The notes beneath the pieces were generated by a model that made no database searches, was not told the DNA's origin, and saw only the letters and a program-made list of their open reading frames with translations. Below, piece by piece: positions 13,301-23,438 of a stretch of DNA of 64,000 bases. Made by a program: the position numbers and the translations under genes. Source of the DNA: Panaeolus papilionaceus (lineage: Eukaryota > Basidiomycota > Agaricomycetes > Agaricales); assembly GCA_015501605.1 (NCBI GenBank), contig JADNRZ010000050.1, forward strand, positions 1 to 64,000. The letters run 5' to 3'. The first letter of the stretch is position 1. The number at the start of each line of letters is the position of its first letter.

Positions 13301-16300
13301 CTGCAAAACGAATAAATGAGGCTCTTTCTTCATCGGGAATCGAGTCTGGAACGTTGAGCGTGCGGTGCCATTCTGGTACGAGTAAAATTCGCTGGTCCAG
13401 GTGTTGAGCGCTTGGGGAACGAGGAACGATGGAGTATGGAGTCGTTTCACTGATAGGAGCGGGATTTTGCGTTGAAGATGGGTTGGAGGGATCGAGAGAC
13501 GATGGCTGAGGTGTATTTTCGTGAATATAGACAGTAGCGGGTGGTTGTTCAATGATAGCGGTCGTTCTGGGGTTAAGAATATGCATGAAACCATGAACTT
13601 GGTCGATCCAATCGTCAAAGTCACTGCTCTCATCGTCTGGAATGTCGTCAGGTTGACCTGGACGCCTAGAAAGACCATCGGGACCGGTGTGTTTGTTGCC
13701 AGGTATGTGAACAAGTGTGAAGTGGAACATGAGGATTGAAATGATCCAGCGGTTTATCGAAGCGGATGGGGAGATGTCGGGGTTAGAGAGCATACCTTTA
13801 ATGTATTTAGCGTCGACTTCCACAATAAGATTGCGCAAAACGATGAGATGAAGCTTGAGGGCCTTGAAAGCGCGATAGAGACCGTATATTTCGAGTTTGG
13901 CTTGAGAGAATCGAGATTCACGGGCGTTGAGAAGTAGGGAACCGAAACGAGAGAAATAACGAAGTTTGGGGTTGGTGGGATCTTGCTGAGCGAGTATATA
14001 ACCTACAGCGGTCGCTGAAGTGTCGACTGAAAGGATAACAGGCGCGCTGGAGTTGTAATCGATAGGGCGGAGAGCTGGAGACGAAAGGATAGCCAATTTG
14101 AGGTCTTCTTGAGCGAGGATCTGTTCAGGACCGAAGGAAAAGGGAATATTCTTTCTGGTGAGGTAAACGAGAGGTCTGGCGCGATGAGAATAGTTCCTAA
14201 CAAACATCCGACACTGCTGAGTGAGTCCTAAAAACGCTCGAACCTCTGAAAGCGTTTTACAAGGTCCCCAGTTGATGATTTTATCGACTTTACTGGGATC
14301 GGGCAGTCGTCCTTCTGGGGTACAGCGCTGGCCAACGATGAGGATCTCGGGAGCGCAAAGAATTGACTTGAAACCTGAGAACGTGCCACCACAATACTTC
14401 ATACGCTGAAGAACTCGATTAACGTTCTGAAGGTGCTCCCAAACGAAGCGTCGAATGCCCGGATTAAGTGGAATAGTCTCGAACGAACCATCAGGAAGGG
14501 GATAACAAGTCTCTGGACCTCGAATCGGGACGTCGTCAATGTAAGGAATTGTAACGTGAGGAATTTCGGGACGGAGAATGAAGGTAACGTCGTCGTGAAA
14601 GATAGGAACGGAATTGGTCCACCCCATAGGCAAGGTAGTGAGTTGCATAGCTCCGAATGGCGTCTGAAAGGTGGTAAGGTCGCGTGAGTTCTCGTGAAGG
14701 GCGCGTTTGTCATAACCAACATAAAGGTCCATCATGCCACTGCAGGCACGACTGGCGAACTGCTCTGTGAGTTGATCGGTGAATGGAGGGACTCCTGAAT
14801 GAGCGATGGTGACGGCGTTGAGAGGCTCGAGAGACTGAACGATGCGCAGGGATTTACCATCCTTTTTAACGACGCAAAACCAGCGAGATCGGTATGAAGA
14901 ATTTGAATGCTGAAACACGCCAGCATCCATTTTCTTCTGAATAATTTCACAAACTTGATCGTAGATGCCAGGAGGGATAGGGATGTTACGAAGGACCCAG
15001 GGGACATGAGGAACTGTAGGAATCTCGACGGGAGGGAAGAAGTCTTCACGAAAATGACCGCGCTCTGAATCATTCCATGCGAAAGCGTCCTGGTGAGCCA
15101 TCATGATGTAGTGGATCAGTTTCTTCTCTTCAGACCAGAGAAAGTCGTCCGCTGAATGAACTTGATCGAAAAACTCCATTCGCTGCTGAGTGTAGCGACC
15201 AGTAGGGCGAAAATCAGGAGGATTCGGGGGCAGGGTAGGGAGTGTTGCAAGGGGATCACCTTTGATGTCCCGAATGATACGAAATTTCTCTGAGAGCTGT
15301 GTGATGACTGGTTTTACCTTAACGCCCACAGGCTTATACTTTTTGCTAGCGAAAACGGAAACAGATGAATTAGTGGGAGAACGGGAGCGAAATTTGAAAC
15401 GATAACGAGAACGGGCACAAGAATAAGAACGAAAACGAGATGGGGGATCAGAGTCCATAGCACTACTACAAGAATTCGAAGCAGAATGAGAAGACGAAAC
15501 TGAAGAGGTGTCCTTTGAAGCAGATGATGAAGGAAATGAAGTAGAATTAAATGATGAATTTGGAACAGAACTGGACGACGAAGGAAGGGGATCAGAAGCG
15601 AAAACAGAATTAAAAAGTCCAGGAGAAATATCAGAAAAGGGATCAGTCGAAGTGGAGGAGTCCATTGGTCTGTAAGCTACAATATGAGGGGTACGAGAAA
15701 CAGGATCATACTCTATGCAAAGCGCCATCGAATCCATATCTACAACACCTGTGCTTTGACCAAACTCCTCCTCTAATGAAAATCCTCCAACAAGTCCTGC
15801 GAATAAAAGTTGTGGTTGGCACAGCAGGAGCGACGATTGCGAGGAATTGTTGGTAAAGTGATGATACGATCGGTATTGGGATCCACAACAGTGATAGTCT
15901 GTCCTCCGTTGGCGAAATTTTGAACTGTTGTTGCTGCGAGAACATCAAATGGGCGTCCCAGAAGGATGTCATAGGCAGGGGAGCGAATAACATGGCACTG
16001 GAAGTAGAAGACAATGTCACCTATGAGGAATGGGACGTTATGAGCGATACCAAGTGTCCGATTGATGTCTCCATTGGCTGACTGCATGTTGATCTGAATG
16101 GTGGGGTTGAGAGTGAGCCCGAGACGAAGCCAGACGTCCTCTGACATAGCTACGATCTGGCTACCTGGGTCCAAGATACATTCGACCTTCATCTTGCTGC
16201 CGACAGTACACATGAGGGAGCGAATTGACTGAGACTCTTTGGCAACCACAATCTCATCGAAGTCAGGTTGTTGTCCAGGGAGCATGTTGTTGGCATAGGA

Positions 16301-18712
16301 TTCGAAAATATCGGTGGCGATGTACCGTTTGTCTGGTGTTGGTGGAGCTGGTGGACTAGAATCGTGATCAAGAGCAAAGGGAAGAGCGTCGACAGGGCAG
16401 GCAGGCGAATGAGACAAAAATGAAGTGCTGGGAGTGGACTGTCCTAAGTAGGGATCCTCCTCGATAACCTCGACGATGTTGGCATCCTTGTTGCTGACTC
16501 TCTTGGTGGTGGTGGCGTCCCGATACTGAGAGCGAACCTCTGGTGATAATGATAAGAGTTCTTGACAGGTAAGCGTCACTTCTGAGTTGAGAGATCGATT
16601 GAAAACAGTAGAGGCGATAGCTGGGTTATGGATAGGTGGAAGATTACGATAAGATGAACCCGAATCAGGCTTTTTATTGCTCGAAGCGTTCGAAGCAACA
16701 GCAGGCTGATTGGAAGAAGAAGCAGGAATGGAATGAGAGTAGGGATCTGGAATGTTGCGGAAAGGGTGTTCTGGAGCTATAGAAACGTTAGTAGGGGGTA
16801 AAATGGATACAGCAGGCGTTGGACGAGGTACTGGAGTGTTACTGGAGGCAACTGGTGGTTGAGAAGCTGGTGCGGCGATAGGAGCTGGCTGGGATGGTGC
16901 TGGAGCGTTCTGAATCGGTTGGGACACTTGCTGACGAGCCTGAGCACGAGTGCGTTGAGGACCTGAAGAAACCTGCGCGTTTCGAGCCTTACGAGACTCT
17001 AGAGCGAAGATTTCTGCCTGAAGCGCAGCGATCTGATCATCTGCAGATAAAACGATGGAGCTGGATGAAGCGAACGATGGAGCGTGAACCTGAGGTTGAG
17101 AGCGATTGGGATTGGTGAGGATGGTGTGCATAAGCTGAGGAACGGCAAGCTGGTTGGGGTTCTGACGATGCCATTCGTCAATACGATCCTTGAAGAGTTG
17201 ACTGGGACCAATAGCAGGGATGTTGGCACCTGAAGGAAGTGCTATCCTGCCATACTGGTTTCGAATACACTTTCCTGCTCTGATATACTCTGTAACGAGT
17301 TCACAGCCTCGAATGAAGTGATCCCGACCACAGAAGTTGCAACCTTGCCTGACGTTTGAAGGTGGGCCACGACGAGAGCTGTCAGCGAGAGCCTGGATCG
17401 CTTTCTGCATATCATCAAGGCGAGCCATGATGTACGAGTTGTCCTGCTCAGTCTTCACAGGGCTGGCGCCCAGCGACGACAAGGGAACAGCAGCGACAGG
17501 ATACTGTGATGGAGGAGGTGCAAATGAGGGAACAAATGGAACTGACATGGAAGGAAGGAAAGGATTCGAATGCTGGTGACCACGAATGACGAAGCTGGCT
17601 GCATCAACAACCTGCTTGATGGTGAAGGGCATGTCTGGGTGCTGAGCTGTATGTGTGACCTGAAGGCGAATTGATACCTGAGTCCAGAGCGACTCTTGAA
17701 ACCCTGTAACGAAGCGACGTTGGCACTCAATCTCGGACATACAATTCTTCGAGATGAGGAAGGAGGCGATGTGGGTGAAGTTGCGTTGATACTCGGCAAT
17801 GTCAGCGACTGACTGAATGCCAGATTGACGTGTTTGGAAGATGAGCTGGGTGAGGTCATTGACTGAGAACTTGTTGTCAACAGTGTCGGCTTCGAGATAG
17901 AGCTCAATAACGGCGTCCTTGAATACTTGGTAGTTGGCAGGCAGAAGTTCTCACTCTCCCCGGAGTACCCTAGAGACTCCCTAGGGAGTCTGCATGTTTT
18001 ACATATTTCTCTAGGGAGTCCCTAGGGAGTCTGTACGGAGTCTCCAGGGAGTTTGTACAGAGTCCCTGGAGACTCTGTACAAACTCTGTAGCTTAGAGAA
18101 ATAGAACAAATAAAATTTTTATTTATTAATTTTGTAGTCTACGTACAGCAGAGAACATATCTACAGAGAGCTGAACTACGTACCTTTCGTAGGCAGCTAG
18201 CGTCCACGCCAGTTGCGTTGCGTTGCGTCCCCCTTCTCCTCGTCGCGTCGTGACGCGTCCTCCCCCTTCTCCACGTCGCGTCACGTCCCCCCTCCCCGTC
18301 GTCGCGACGCGTCGCGTGTCCCTCTGTGTTGTCTGGTTGCGTGTCCTCGTCGCGTCTTCCCGACCTCTTCCTCGCGTCTCCCCCTCTCTGGTCGTCGTGT
18401 TTGGTCCCTCCGTCTGGTGTCCTCCTTGTCTTCGTGTTGCGTCTCCCTATCCTACTCCCCTCCCCTCCCTCTCCTGCTCCTCACCACGCAGGGTCTCTCT
18501 CTCTCCCTCCTCCCGTCGTCGCGTTTCACCTCCCTTCCCTTCCGTGTCTCGTCTTGTCTCCCCACTCCCTCTCCTGGCCTGCTCGGCTCCTCCCCTCTGC
18601 TCCCCCTCCACTCCTCTCGTCTTCCCTCCCTGATGCCCGTCTTTCCCACCTCAACCCTCCCCGTCGTCGTTGTCGTCGTCATCGTTCGTCGTCATGAGCC
18701 GTGGTCGTGGTG

Positions 18713-18757
<45 letters not shown>

Positions 18758-21700
18758 GGTTTGCGGGTCTTGATCGTGGTGGGTCGTGGTGGGTCACGGG
18801 GTTATGCGCTTGTGACGTGGCACAATGTGGTGGTGGTGGTAGTTGGTGAGAAAGGAGTGGTGGTGATGGCTGGCACGAGCAGCAAGCGCGTCGTGAGCAT
18901 GGACGCGGGGATGGTGGTGATGGGTGGTGGAGAGAGGAGGGAAGGGACATGACTGATTGTCACACTGCGTGATGATTTGCGCACGGGCCAGCCGCACTAC
19001 ATCACGCGATCAAAATGATTATTAAAAGGGGCAGAATTGATGAGATAAAGATAAGATTAGATAACGAAAATATTATGAAAGAAAAATCAACTAAAAATCA
19101 ATAAAAATCGCAAAAAAATCGCAGAAAATATTAAAAAATCCAAATAAAATGTATACATTGTATAGATACATTCTCGACTGAAATCTAATGTAAAATACCC
19201 TTAATCATTTGTATAATACATATTTTACATAGAATACAAGCAACTCCCTATTGACTCTGTAGGGATTATTGCCGGGTGTCAGTCAGTAGAGACCTATGAG
19301 AGTCTCTACAGACGTCGTGATTCCCTAGAGACTCTCTAGAGAGTACCTACAGAGTCCCTAGGGATTTTCATAGTCATTTCAGGCCAAATACACCTATTGA
19401 AAATGGTACAGACTCCCTAGGGACTCCCTAGGGAAATGCTCAAAAATACACAGACTCCCTAGAGAGTCCCTAGAGAGTCTCTAGGGTACTCCGGGGAGAG
19501 TGTAAAGTACTCTTGGCAGGAATGGCTGAGAACGAAGGTAGGGACTGCCAGAGATCGGAGATGGAGTAGTCTGCATAGCGACAGATGGCGTCTATCTTGT
19601 CACGGTCTGTAGTGACACTGGCTTGCTGGCAGATGAACTCAACCTCGGCGAAGTACTGACGGATTTCACGAGCACGAGCTGCAGTGAACCTGGGGGCTGT
19701 AGTAGCACCACGACCTGGTAATGGAACAATAGTAGCCATGGTAAACAGAGCTGGAAATGATGGAGGAAGGGGTAGCGGTGAAGACGAACGAGGTGTGTGA
19801 TACTGGGAAGGGAGAGGAGCCGGTGACGAAGGTGGAGTGGGTGTAGGTAGGTCTTGGAAGGTGAAAAGAGGCGACGAAGGTGGTGAAGGAAGGTTGTTGT
19901 GAACGGCTTGAGCGTCAGGGACAAGCTCGAAGAATGAGTCGTCTGATAAGTCAAGCGGGTTTTGACCGTTACGAGCGAGTTCTGAATAAAGGGTGTTGGA
20001 CTGTGAATTGAAATCTTCGATTGTTTGCTGACGGCGGGTACGAGAACGAAGCTGGCGTGGTGTTGACTGCAGTGTGACGAGTGAGAAAGGTATAGGTTGG
20101 CTTGCTCTTCACAAAGACCCCTCGCGGTGGGCTCCAAAATGATGATGAGCGCAACAGTGGGAGGAGAAATGGGCAATGAAAACAAAACCAAAATGTGGGT
20201 GTGAAACGAAGTGTGAGGGTGAGGGCGTTGGTGAGTGAGGTGAGTGATGAGAATGAGCGCTCGTGTACGGGTTCGTGGGGTCCGGAGAGCTGAGGTTTGA
20301 AGAGGTAAGCTGGGGGCGATGGGGAGAGGTTCAGGTCGGCGACGGAGACACTGAGAGACGAAACGAAGCGATTACAGGGCAGAAACCGACGGCGGCGGCG
20401 ACTAGGAACGATAGCCAACGACGGTGGCTACGTAGGACGACAAGGAGACGAAGAAAAACCAAGAAACTCGAACCAGACACGGCTGGTGACGCTGAGGGAC
20501 TGAGAGACGACGAGAGACAATAGGAAACGAACCAGACGACGCCTGGTATGACTGCTAAGGCGAAAAGAGAGTGGAACGAAGCTCAGACACGAAAATATGG
20601 GGGGTAAGAATGATCTGGATTCTCCAGGTAGGCTAAGATACAAAGATATTGTAGCTACTGGAAAATGTATCTACAACAAGAGAAAACAATTGAATAATGA
20701 TGGAGGTTGTCATATGAAACAAAGAAACAACAGATGGAACAATGGTTTTGAATAAATTAATGAAAAGAAGGCATGAAATTGTAAGGATGGTTGGTAGTGC
20801 AGGCGTGATAGTGTGCGTGTGTGAGCGCTATACTGATGCCGTGGCCTAGGCGCTTGAACGGCAAGTCACTGAATTAGTCCAAAAACGTACAAAGGCGCGA
20901 AAACGGAGATAGATGGGCGCGCAGCTCATCACCGGTTTGGCTGGACTAGTTGAAGCAACAGATTTGGTCTGGATATTCAAATGAGTTAGTCTGGATTAAG
21001 TGGAAAGAAATACTAGACTTACCAAAGAGCTGCGAGACGAACCAGAAAGGACAGCAGAGCCAGGGTTACTGCTGGAGCGATGACCTTTGGAGCCAGAGGA
21101 TGCAGCAGGTGCAGTGGGGGCGGAATCGTTCGAAGGAGTAGTGGACTCAGTTGCTCCACTGGCATCTGACATGACAACATCGTTGTCCTGAGTAATAGTA
21201 ACCTGGGGGTCCTTAGGCGTAACGGAAATGGTGGAGACAGCCTTAGGGATGTTGATATCAACATCAGAGTTGTCTGCACCCTCTGGAACGTATTTCGGGG
21301 TCTTGGTACGAGAGCCCTTGGTGCGACGAGTAGCCTAGAAGACAATAAACAATATTAGAATGCAATTGTGACAGGAAGGAGAACTATGCTTACATTGTGA
21401 CGGTCAGCCGCAGGCTCGGTTGGAATTGAGACATTAGCATCAGTGGCAGGATTGGTAGCGGGAGAGGAAGAAGTGTTGGAATTGGAAGTGGTGGAAGAAT
21501 CGGTGGCCTTAGCGGCCTCGCGCTGAAGGTGAATCGCCTTGGTGAACTCGGTGATTGCATGATAAACCTTGGGGAACTTGAAATCGGTGCCTTGATGGTG
21601 TGGCCCATGGTTAAATTCGGACTCCAGGTCGTAGTAGAGATCGCGGATAGCAAAGATTGCGTCCACTTTCTCTTTATCGGACCAGAGCGAATCAACGTAG

Positions 21701-21929
21701 GGACGCCAGAGCAACTGAACGATAAAATAGCCATCAGAAATTAATAGAGACAAAAATAAAGAAAGGAGAAACTCACTGCTAACTCAGCGGCAGAGTTCAG
21801 CCAGACCAGGCGCATGGAAAAGGCGGTGGTAGGAAGTTTACCACTCTTCCGATCAACATATGCCTTGGACATAAAGACCTTGACATCAGCGACAGTAGGG
21901 AGGTCAGTAGGAAGAGATGAAGAGGACAT
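10384..21929 (-). CDS. Antisense gene B, five exons, split by Gypsy2 in exon 4; unknown function
   Basis: Exons on the minus strand are 21929-21777, 21714-21394, 21334-21023, exon 4 (20968-20932 plus 10638-10633, with a 4-5 bp target duplication) and 10569-10384. Every intron is GT-AG and 59-63 nt, and all exon lengths are multiples of three once the duplication is counted once (153, 321, 312, 39, 186), giving about 336 residues. I do not recognise the product. The N-terminal half looks folded (motifs KVFMSKAYVDRKSGKLP, LLWRPYVDSLWSDKEKVDAI). The middle is Ser/Thr/Ala/Pro-rich, and the C terminus is a predicted coiled coil ending RDHLRALIDAL. It lies tail to tail with Gypsy1 pol and head to tail with gene A. 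The Gypsy2 insertion within exon 4 should inactivate this copy. Confidence 0.75.
10639..11430 (-). repeat. Gypsy2 3' LTR
   Basis: This 792-bp block is repeated at 20140-20931, begins TGATGATGAGCGC and ends GGCTCATCA on the plus strand. A long open frame on the minus strand crosses from gene B exon 5 into the LTR, but it is not a gene. The two copies differ at 11367 (G here, A at 20868) and at 11423 (G here, A at 20924). Confidence 0.93.
11431..11469 (-). promoter_or_regulatory. Hairpin plus polypurine tract next to Gypsy2 3' LTR
   Basis: On the minus strand the hairpin GTGACTG-GGGA-CAGTCAC (11469-11452) is followed by the purine run AGCAAGAGGGGAATA directly at the LTR edge. This is the expected position of the plus-strand primer. 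Confidence 0.7.
11956..11997 (-). promoter_or_regulatory. Second hairpin plus polypurine tract, at the Gypsy2 pol stop
   Basis: On the minus strand the hairpin TTGACC-ACAGAG-GGTCAA (11997-11980) overlaps the pol stop and is followed by CAGCAAGAGGGGGATAC. The purine run is almost the same as the one at the LTR about 525 bp further on. The sequence between, 11470-11955, has no credible gene. Confidence 0.6.
11994..15780 (-). CDS. pol: Gypsy2 pol: reverse transcriptase, RNase H, integrase (intact)
   Basis: The frame is open for more than 1247 codons with no break. It overlaps the end of gag-pro and is in the -1 frame relative to it. The first Met is at 15737, but expression is more likely by frameshift from gag-pro. 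The N terminus is Ser-rich with an Arg-rich patch. Reverse transcriptase follows, with FQTPFGAM, LPMGWTNS and catalytic YIDD near residue 400. RNase H-type motifs (LSVDTSATAVGY, VEVDAKY) lie at about 560-690. Integrase has an HHCC finger (HDHLGHHGFH to CHLCQLRQ) and the D, D, E catalytic residues (LDTMH, ITDNGPP, VERPHFD). A C-terminal GPLVV/GGAYIIAELDG module ends the protein. It would copy the RNA and integrate the DNA. There is no chromodomain that I can see. Confidence 0.93.
15773..19739 (-). pseudogene. gag: Gypsy2 gag-pro, interrupted by DNA element E3
   Basis: The N-terminal part runs from Met at 19739 to 19503. An open, Pro/Ser-rich leader frame without an ATG extends further upstream toward the primer site. 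E3 (17952-19502) then breaks the gene, which continues from about 17951 to the stop at 15773. The capsid region shows QYFAEVEFI and LPANYQVFKDAVIELY. The zinc knuckle is C-x2-C-x3-H-x4-C, one residue shorter than usual. The protease catalytic motif reads LDPGSQIV instead of the usual D-S/T-G. The end contains a candidate -1 frameshift site, GAT TTT CAT TAG, at 15784-15773. Without E3 the gene would be about 730 residues. Confidence 0.85.
17952..19502. mobile_element. DNA transposon E3 (1551 bp) inserted in Gypsy2 gag
   Basis: The ends are a perfect 28-bp inverted repeat starting CACTCTCCCCGGAGTACC. Flanks AGAAGTTCT and TAAAGTACT look like an imperfect 8-9 bp duplication. Both subterminal regions carry many copies of the palindrome-like GAGTCCCTAGGGACTC. 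The interior 18200-18700 is extremely C+T-rich on the plus strand and ends in a GGTCGT microsatellite at about 18703-18765; 19020-19250 is A+T-rich. Long frames in the C+T-rich part are low-complexity artefacts. No transposase is visible, so it is non-autonomous. Confidence 0.85.
20118..20136 (-). other. Gypsy2 primer binding site
   Basis: On the minus strand TGGAGCCCACCGCGAGGG begins three bases after the 5' LTR. The identical 18 bases occur, with the same three-base gap, after the LTR at 63145. It starts with TGG as expected for pairing to a tRNA 3' CCA end. I cannot name the tRNA. Confidence 0.8.
20140..20931 (-). repeat. Gypsy2 5' LTR
   Basis: This is the partner of 10639-11430, of the same length (792 bp). 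Its two differences from the other LTR are both CG to CA changes. Promoter elements were not resolved. Confidence 0.93.
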
Positions 21930-22155
21930 AGGGAAATGAGCTTCGAAATATCAATGGAACTGGACAAGGCGAGATGAGGAGGCATGGTGTGGCTGAACTG
22001 GGGGTCTTTATACCTCAGAGAAATGATTTCGAACGAAATAACTTGTACTATTGGAGCTACGCTAGGGTACACGTCATCCTAGGGACTAAGACGAAGTAGC
22101 TACATGAAATAAAACAAGGAAATTGGTCCGAAAATTGAGAGGTGGAGTCATAGGG

Positions 22156-23248
22156 TCAGTCGGCGCCGGAGACAAGGGGTTGCTGACGTTCGAGACGAGC
22201 ACAAGCTCGCCCTTGAGCTCGATCGCGATGACGAGTTGAGGGAGCGGTTTGGTTTGTTGGGAGTGCAGTGGTGGTGTTGGATCGCTCCGCTTCGTTGGAC
22301 AGTTCGTACCAGGATGTGAGCGGCTGAAGGAAGCGATAACTAAGTGAATAAGAGAGAAATAGGAAGATAAAGACAGCAGTAAAACTTACCAATGACGCAT
22401 CGCCTTGAGGAACCGGCGCGTTCAGAGCGTTGCTGAGGTTTGGTTTGGGCCTGTTAGAGGGAAACGTAGCGATCTTGGATAAAATCGAAGCTTGAACAGC
22501 TTCGAAATCGCGATCCAAAGGAAGGTGGTTGGATTTAAACCAGCCTCGAAGCTTTGAAAGACCCGTAGCGACGAACTTCCAGTCAGCAGGGTGGGAGTGG
22601 CGATTGTGGGGTGCTTCGAGCTCGTGTTGCTAGAAAGAAAGGGTTTAATAAAGACAATGTAAAACAAGGAGGAAAGACATACCAGGGCAGGAGTAAGGAC
22701 GCGTACGAAGTCCTGAACCAGATTATGAGACCAAAGCGTGGTGAGCCGAAGGAAATTGGCATCAGCCAACCAGTAGAACGGAGGAGTATGAGCAGGAGCG
22801 CTTCGAGTGGCGAGAGATTCATCTCCTCCAAGCCAACGACAGACTTGGAGGGACGATTCGGTCATTTCGAGACGAAACTGACCCACACCTTTGGGACAAT
22901 TAGGGAGGCAGAGTAACTCGAGAGAATGCATGACAGTGGGAGGTGGAAGTTGAGGGAATAAAAGATGAAGTCGATCGAGGAGCGCGTAAATGACCTTAGC
23001 GCGACCGGCAACAGCATCTGAGACGATATTGGGGTCATTGCGAGAAAGCTGAAACAAAAATGATGAAGCCAAGGGACATACAACAGTAGGGGAGAGAGAC
23101 TTACCAGCTGGTGAGCGCTCATGCTCAGCAAGTGCTGGACACGAGACGCCTCAATAACGCTCCCTATCTTGCGGAACGAAATAAGCTGCCAGGCAGTGAG
23201 CAAGTTGACATCAAGCGGTTCGAAAATAGAAGCAGGAGGGGAAGACAT
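22156..23248 (-). CDS. Antisense gene A, four exons, unknown function
   Basis: Exons on the minus strand are 23248-23105, 23048-22683, 22629-22390 and 22323-22156. All introns are GT-AG, 53-66 nt and phase 0, and the exon lengths (144, 366, 240, 168) give 305 residues with no internal stop. I do not recognise the family. The N terminus has motifs LLTAWQLISFRKIGSVIEA and LLSMSAHQL. The middle contains Cys and Trp residues (LELLCLPNCPKG, VCRWLGGDES), and the C terminus is polar. It sits between gene B and the second polypurine tract of Gypsy1, opposite to pol. Intact splicing argues that the gene is, or recently was, under selection. It could instead be a host gene trapped between element fragments. 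Confidence 0.75.
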
Positions 23249-23401
23249 CGTACAGTTTGGTTTGGAATGGGAGGGCAGATGCGCATGCCCTTTATAGTAA
23301 TGGCACGCGCAGACCGAACACTATGGAATGCGCTGGAAAAGAGACTTAGGGTCGCGCATATAATTCAAAATCCCAAATCGGAGCTATCATTCGCTTAAGT
23401 C

Positions 23402-23438
23402 AAGGCTGAGGACAGCCTTATTTTTGGTTGGGGGGAGA
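23402..23438 (+). promoter_or_regulatory. Hairpin plus polypurine tract 2, next to Gypsy1 3' LTR
   Basis: AAGGCTG-AGGA-CAGCCTT (23402-23419) is a perfect 7-bp hairpin. TTGGTTGGGGGGAGA follows at 23424-23438 and then TGATGACC, a canonical LTR start. The hairpin loop AGGA and the purine run match the copy at 10278-10318. Confidence 0.7.

Larger units (their letters stand above)
10639..20931 (-). mobile_element. Gypsy2: young Gypsy LTR retrotransposon inserted in gene B
   Basis: Two LTRs of about 792 bp differ by only two bases in my comparison. Between them on the minus strand are a primer site, gag-pro and a fully open pol. The flanks CTGGT (10635-10639) and CCGGT (20932-20936) form a 4-5 bp target duplication with one mismatch, depending on whether the LTR starts at 10639 or 10640. 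The element interrupts exon 4 of gene B. Its own gag is interrupted by DNA element E3. Apart from E3 it looks complete. Confidence 0.92.

Noticed and set aside
18213..18952. Long overlapping open frames on both strands
   Set aside because: They lie in extremely C+T-rich and GGTCGT-repeat DNA inside element E3, give low-complexity proteins in several frames at once, and show no start or splice logic.
19969..20418. 149-codon minus-strand frame
   Set aside because: It covers the Gypsy2 5' LTR and primer site and is in the wrong frame for gag.
22422..23072. Single-exon 216-codon gene
   Set aside because: The frame reads through two introns with good GT-AG sites; the four-exon model of gene A gives a consistent frame and better composition.
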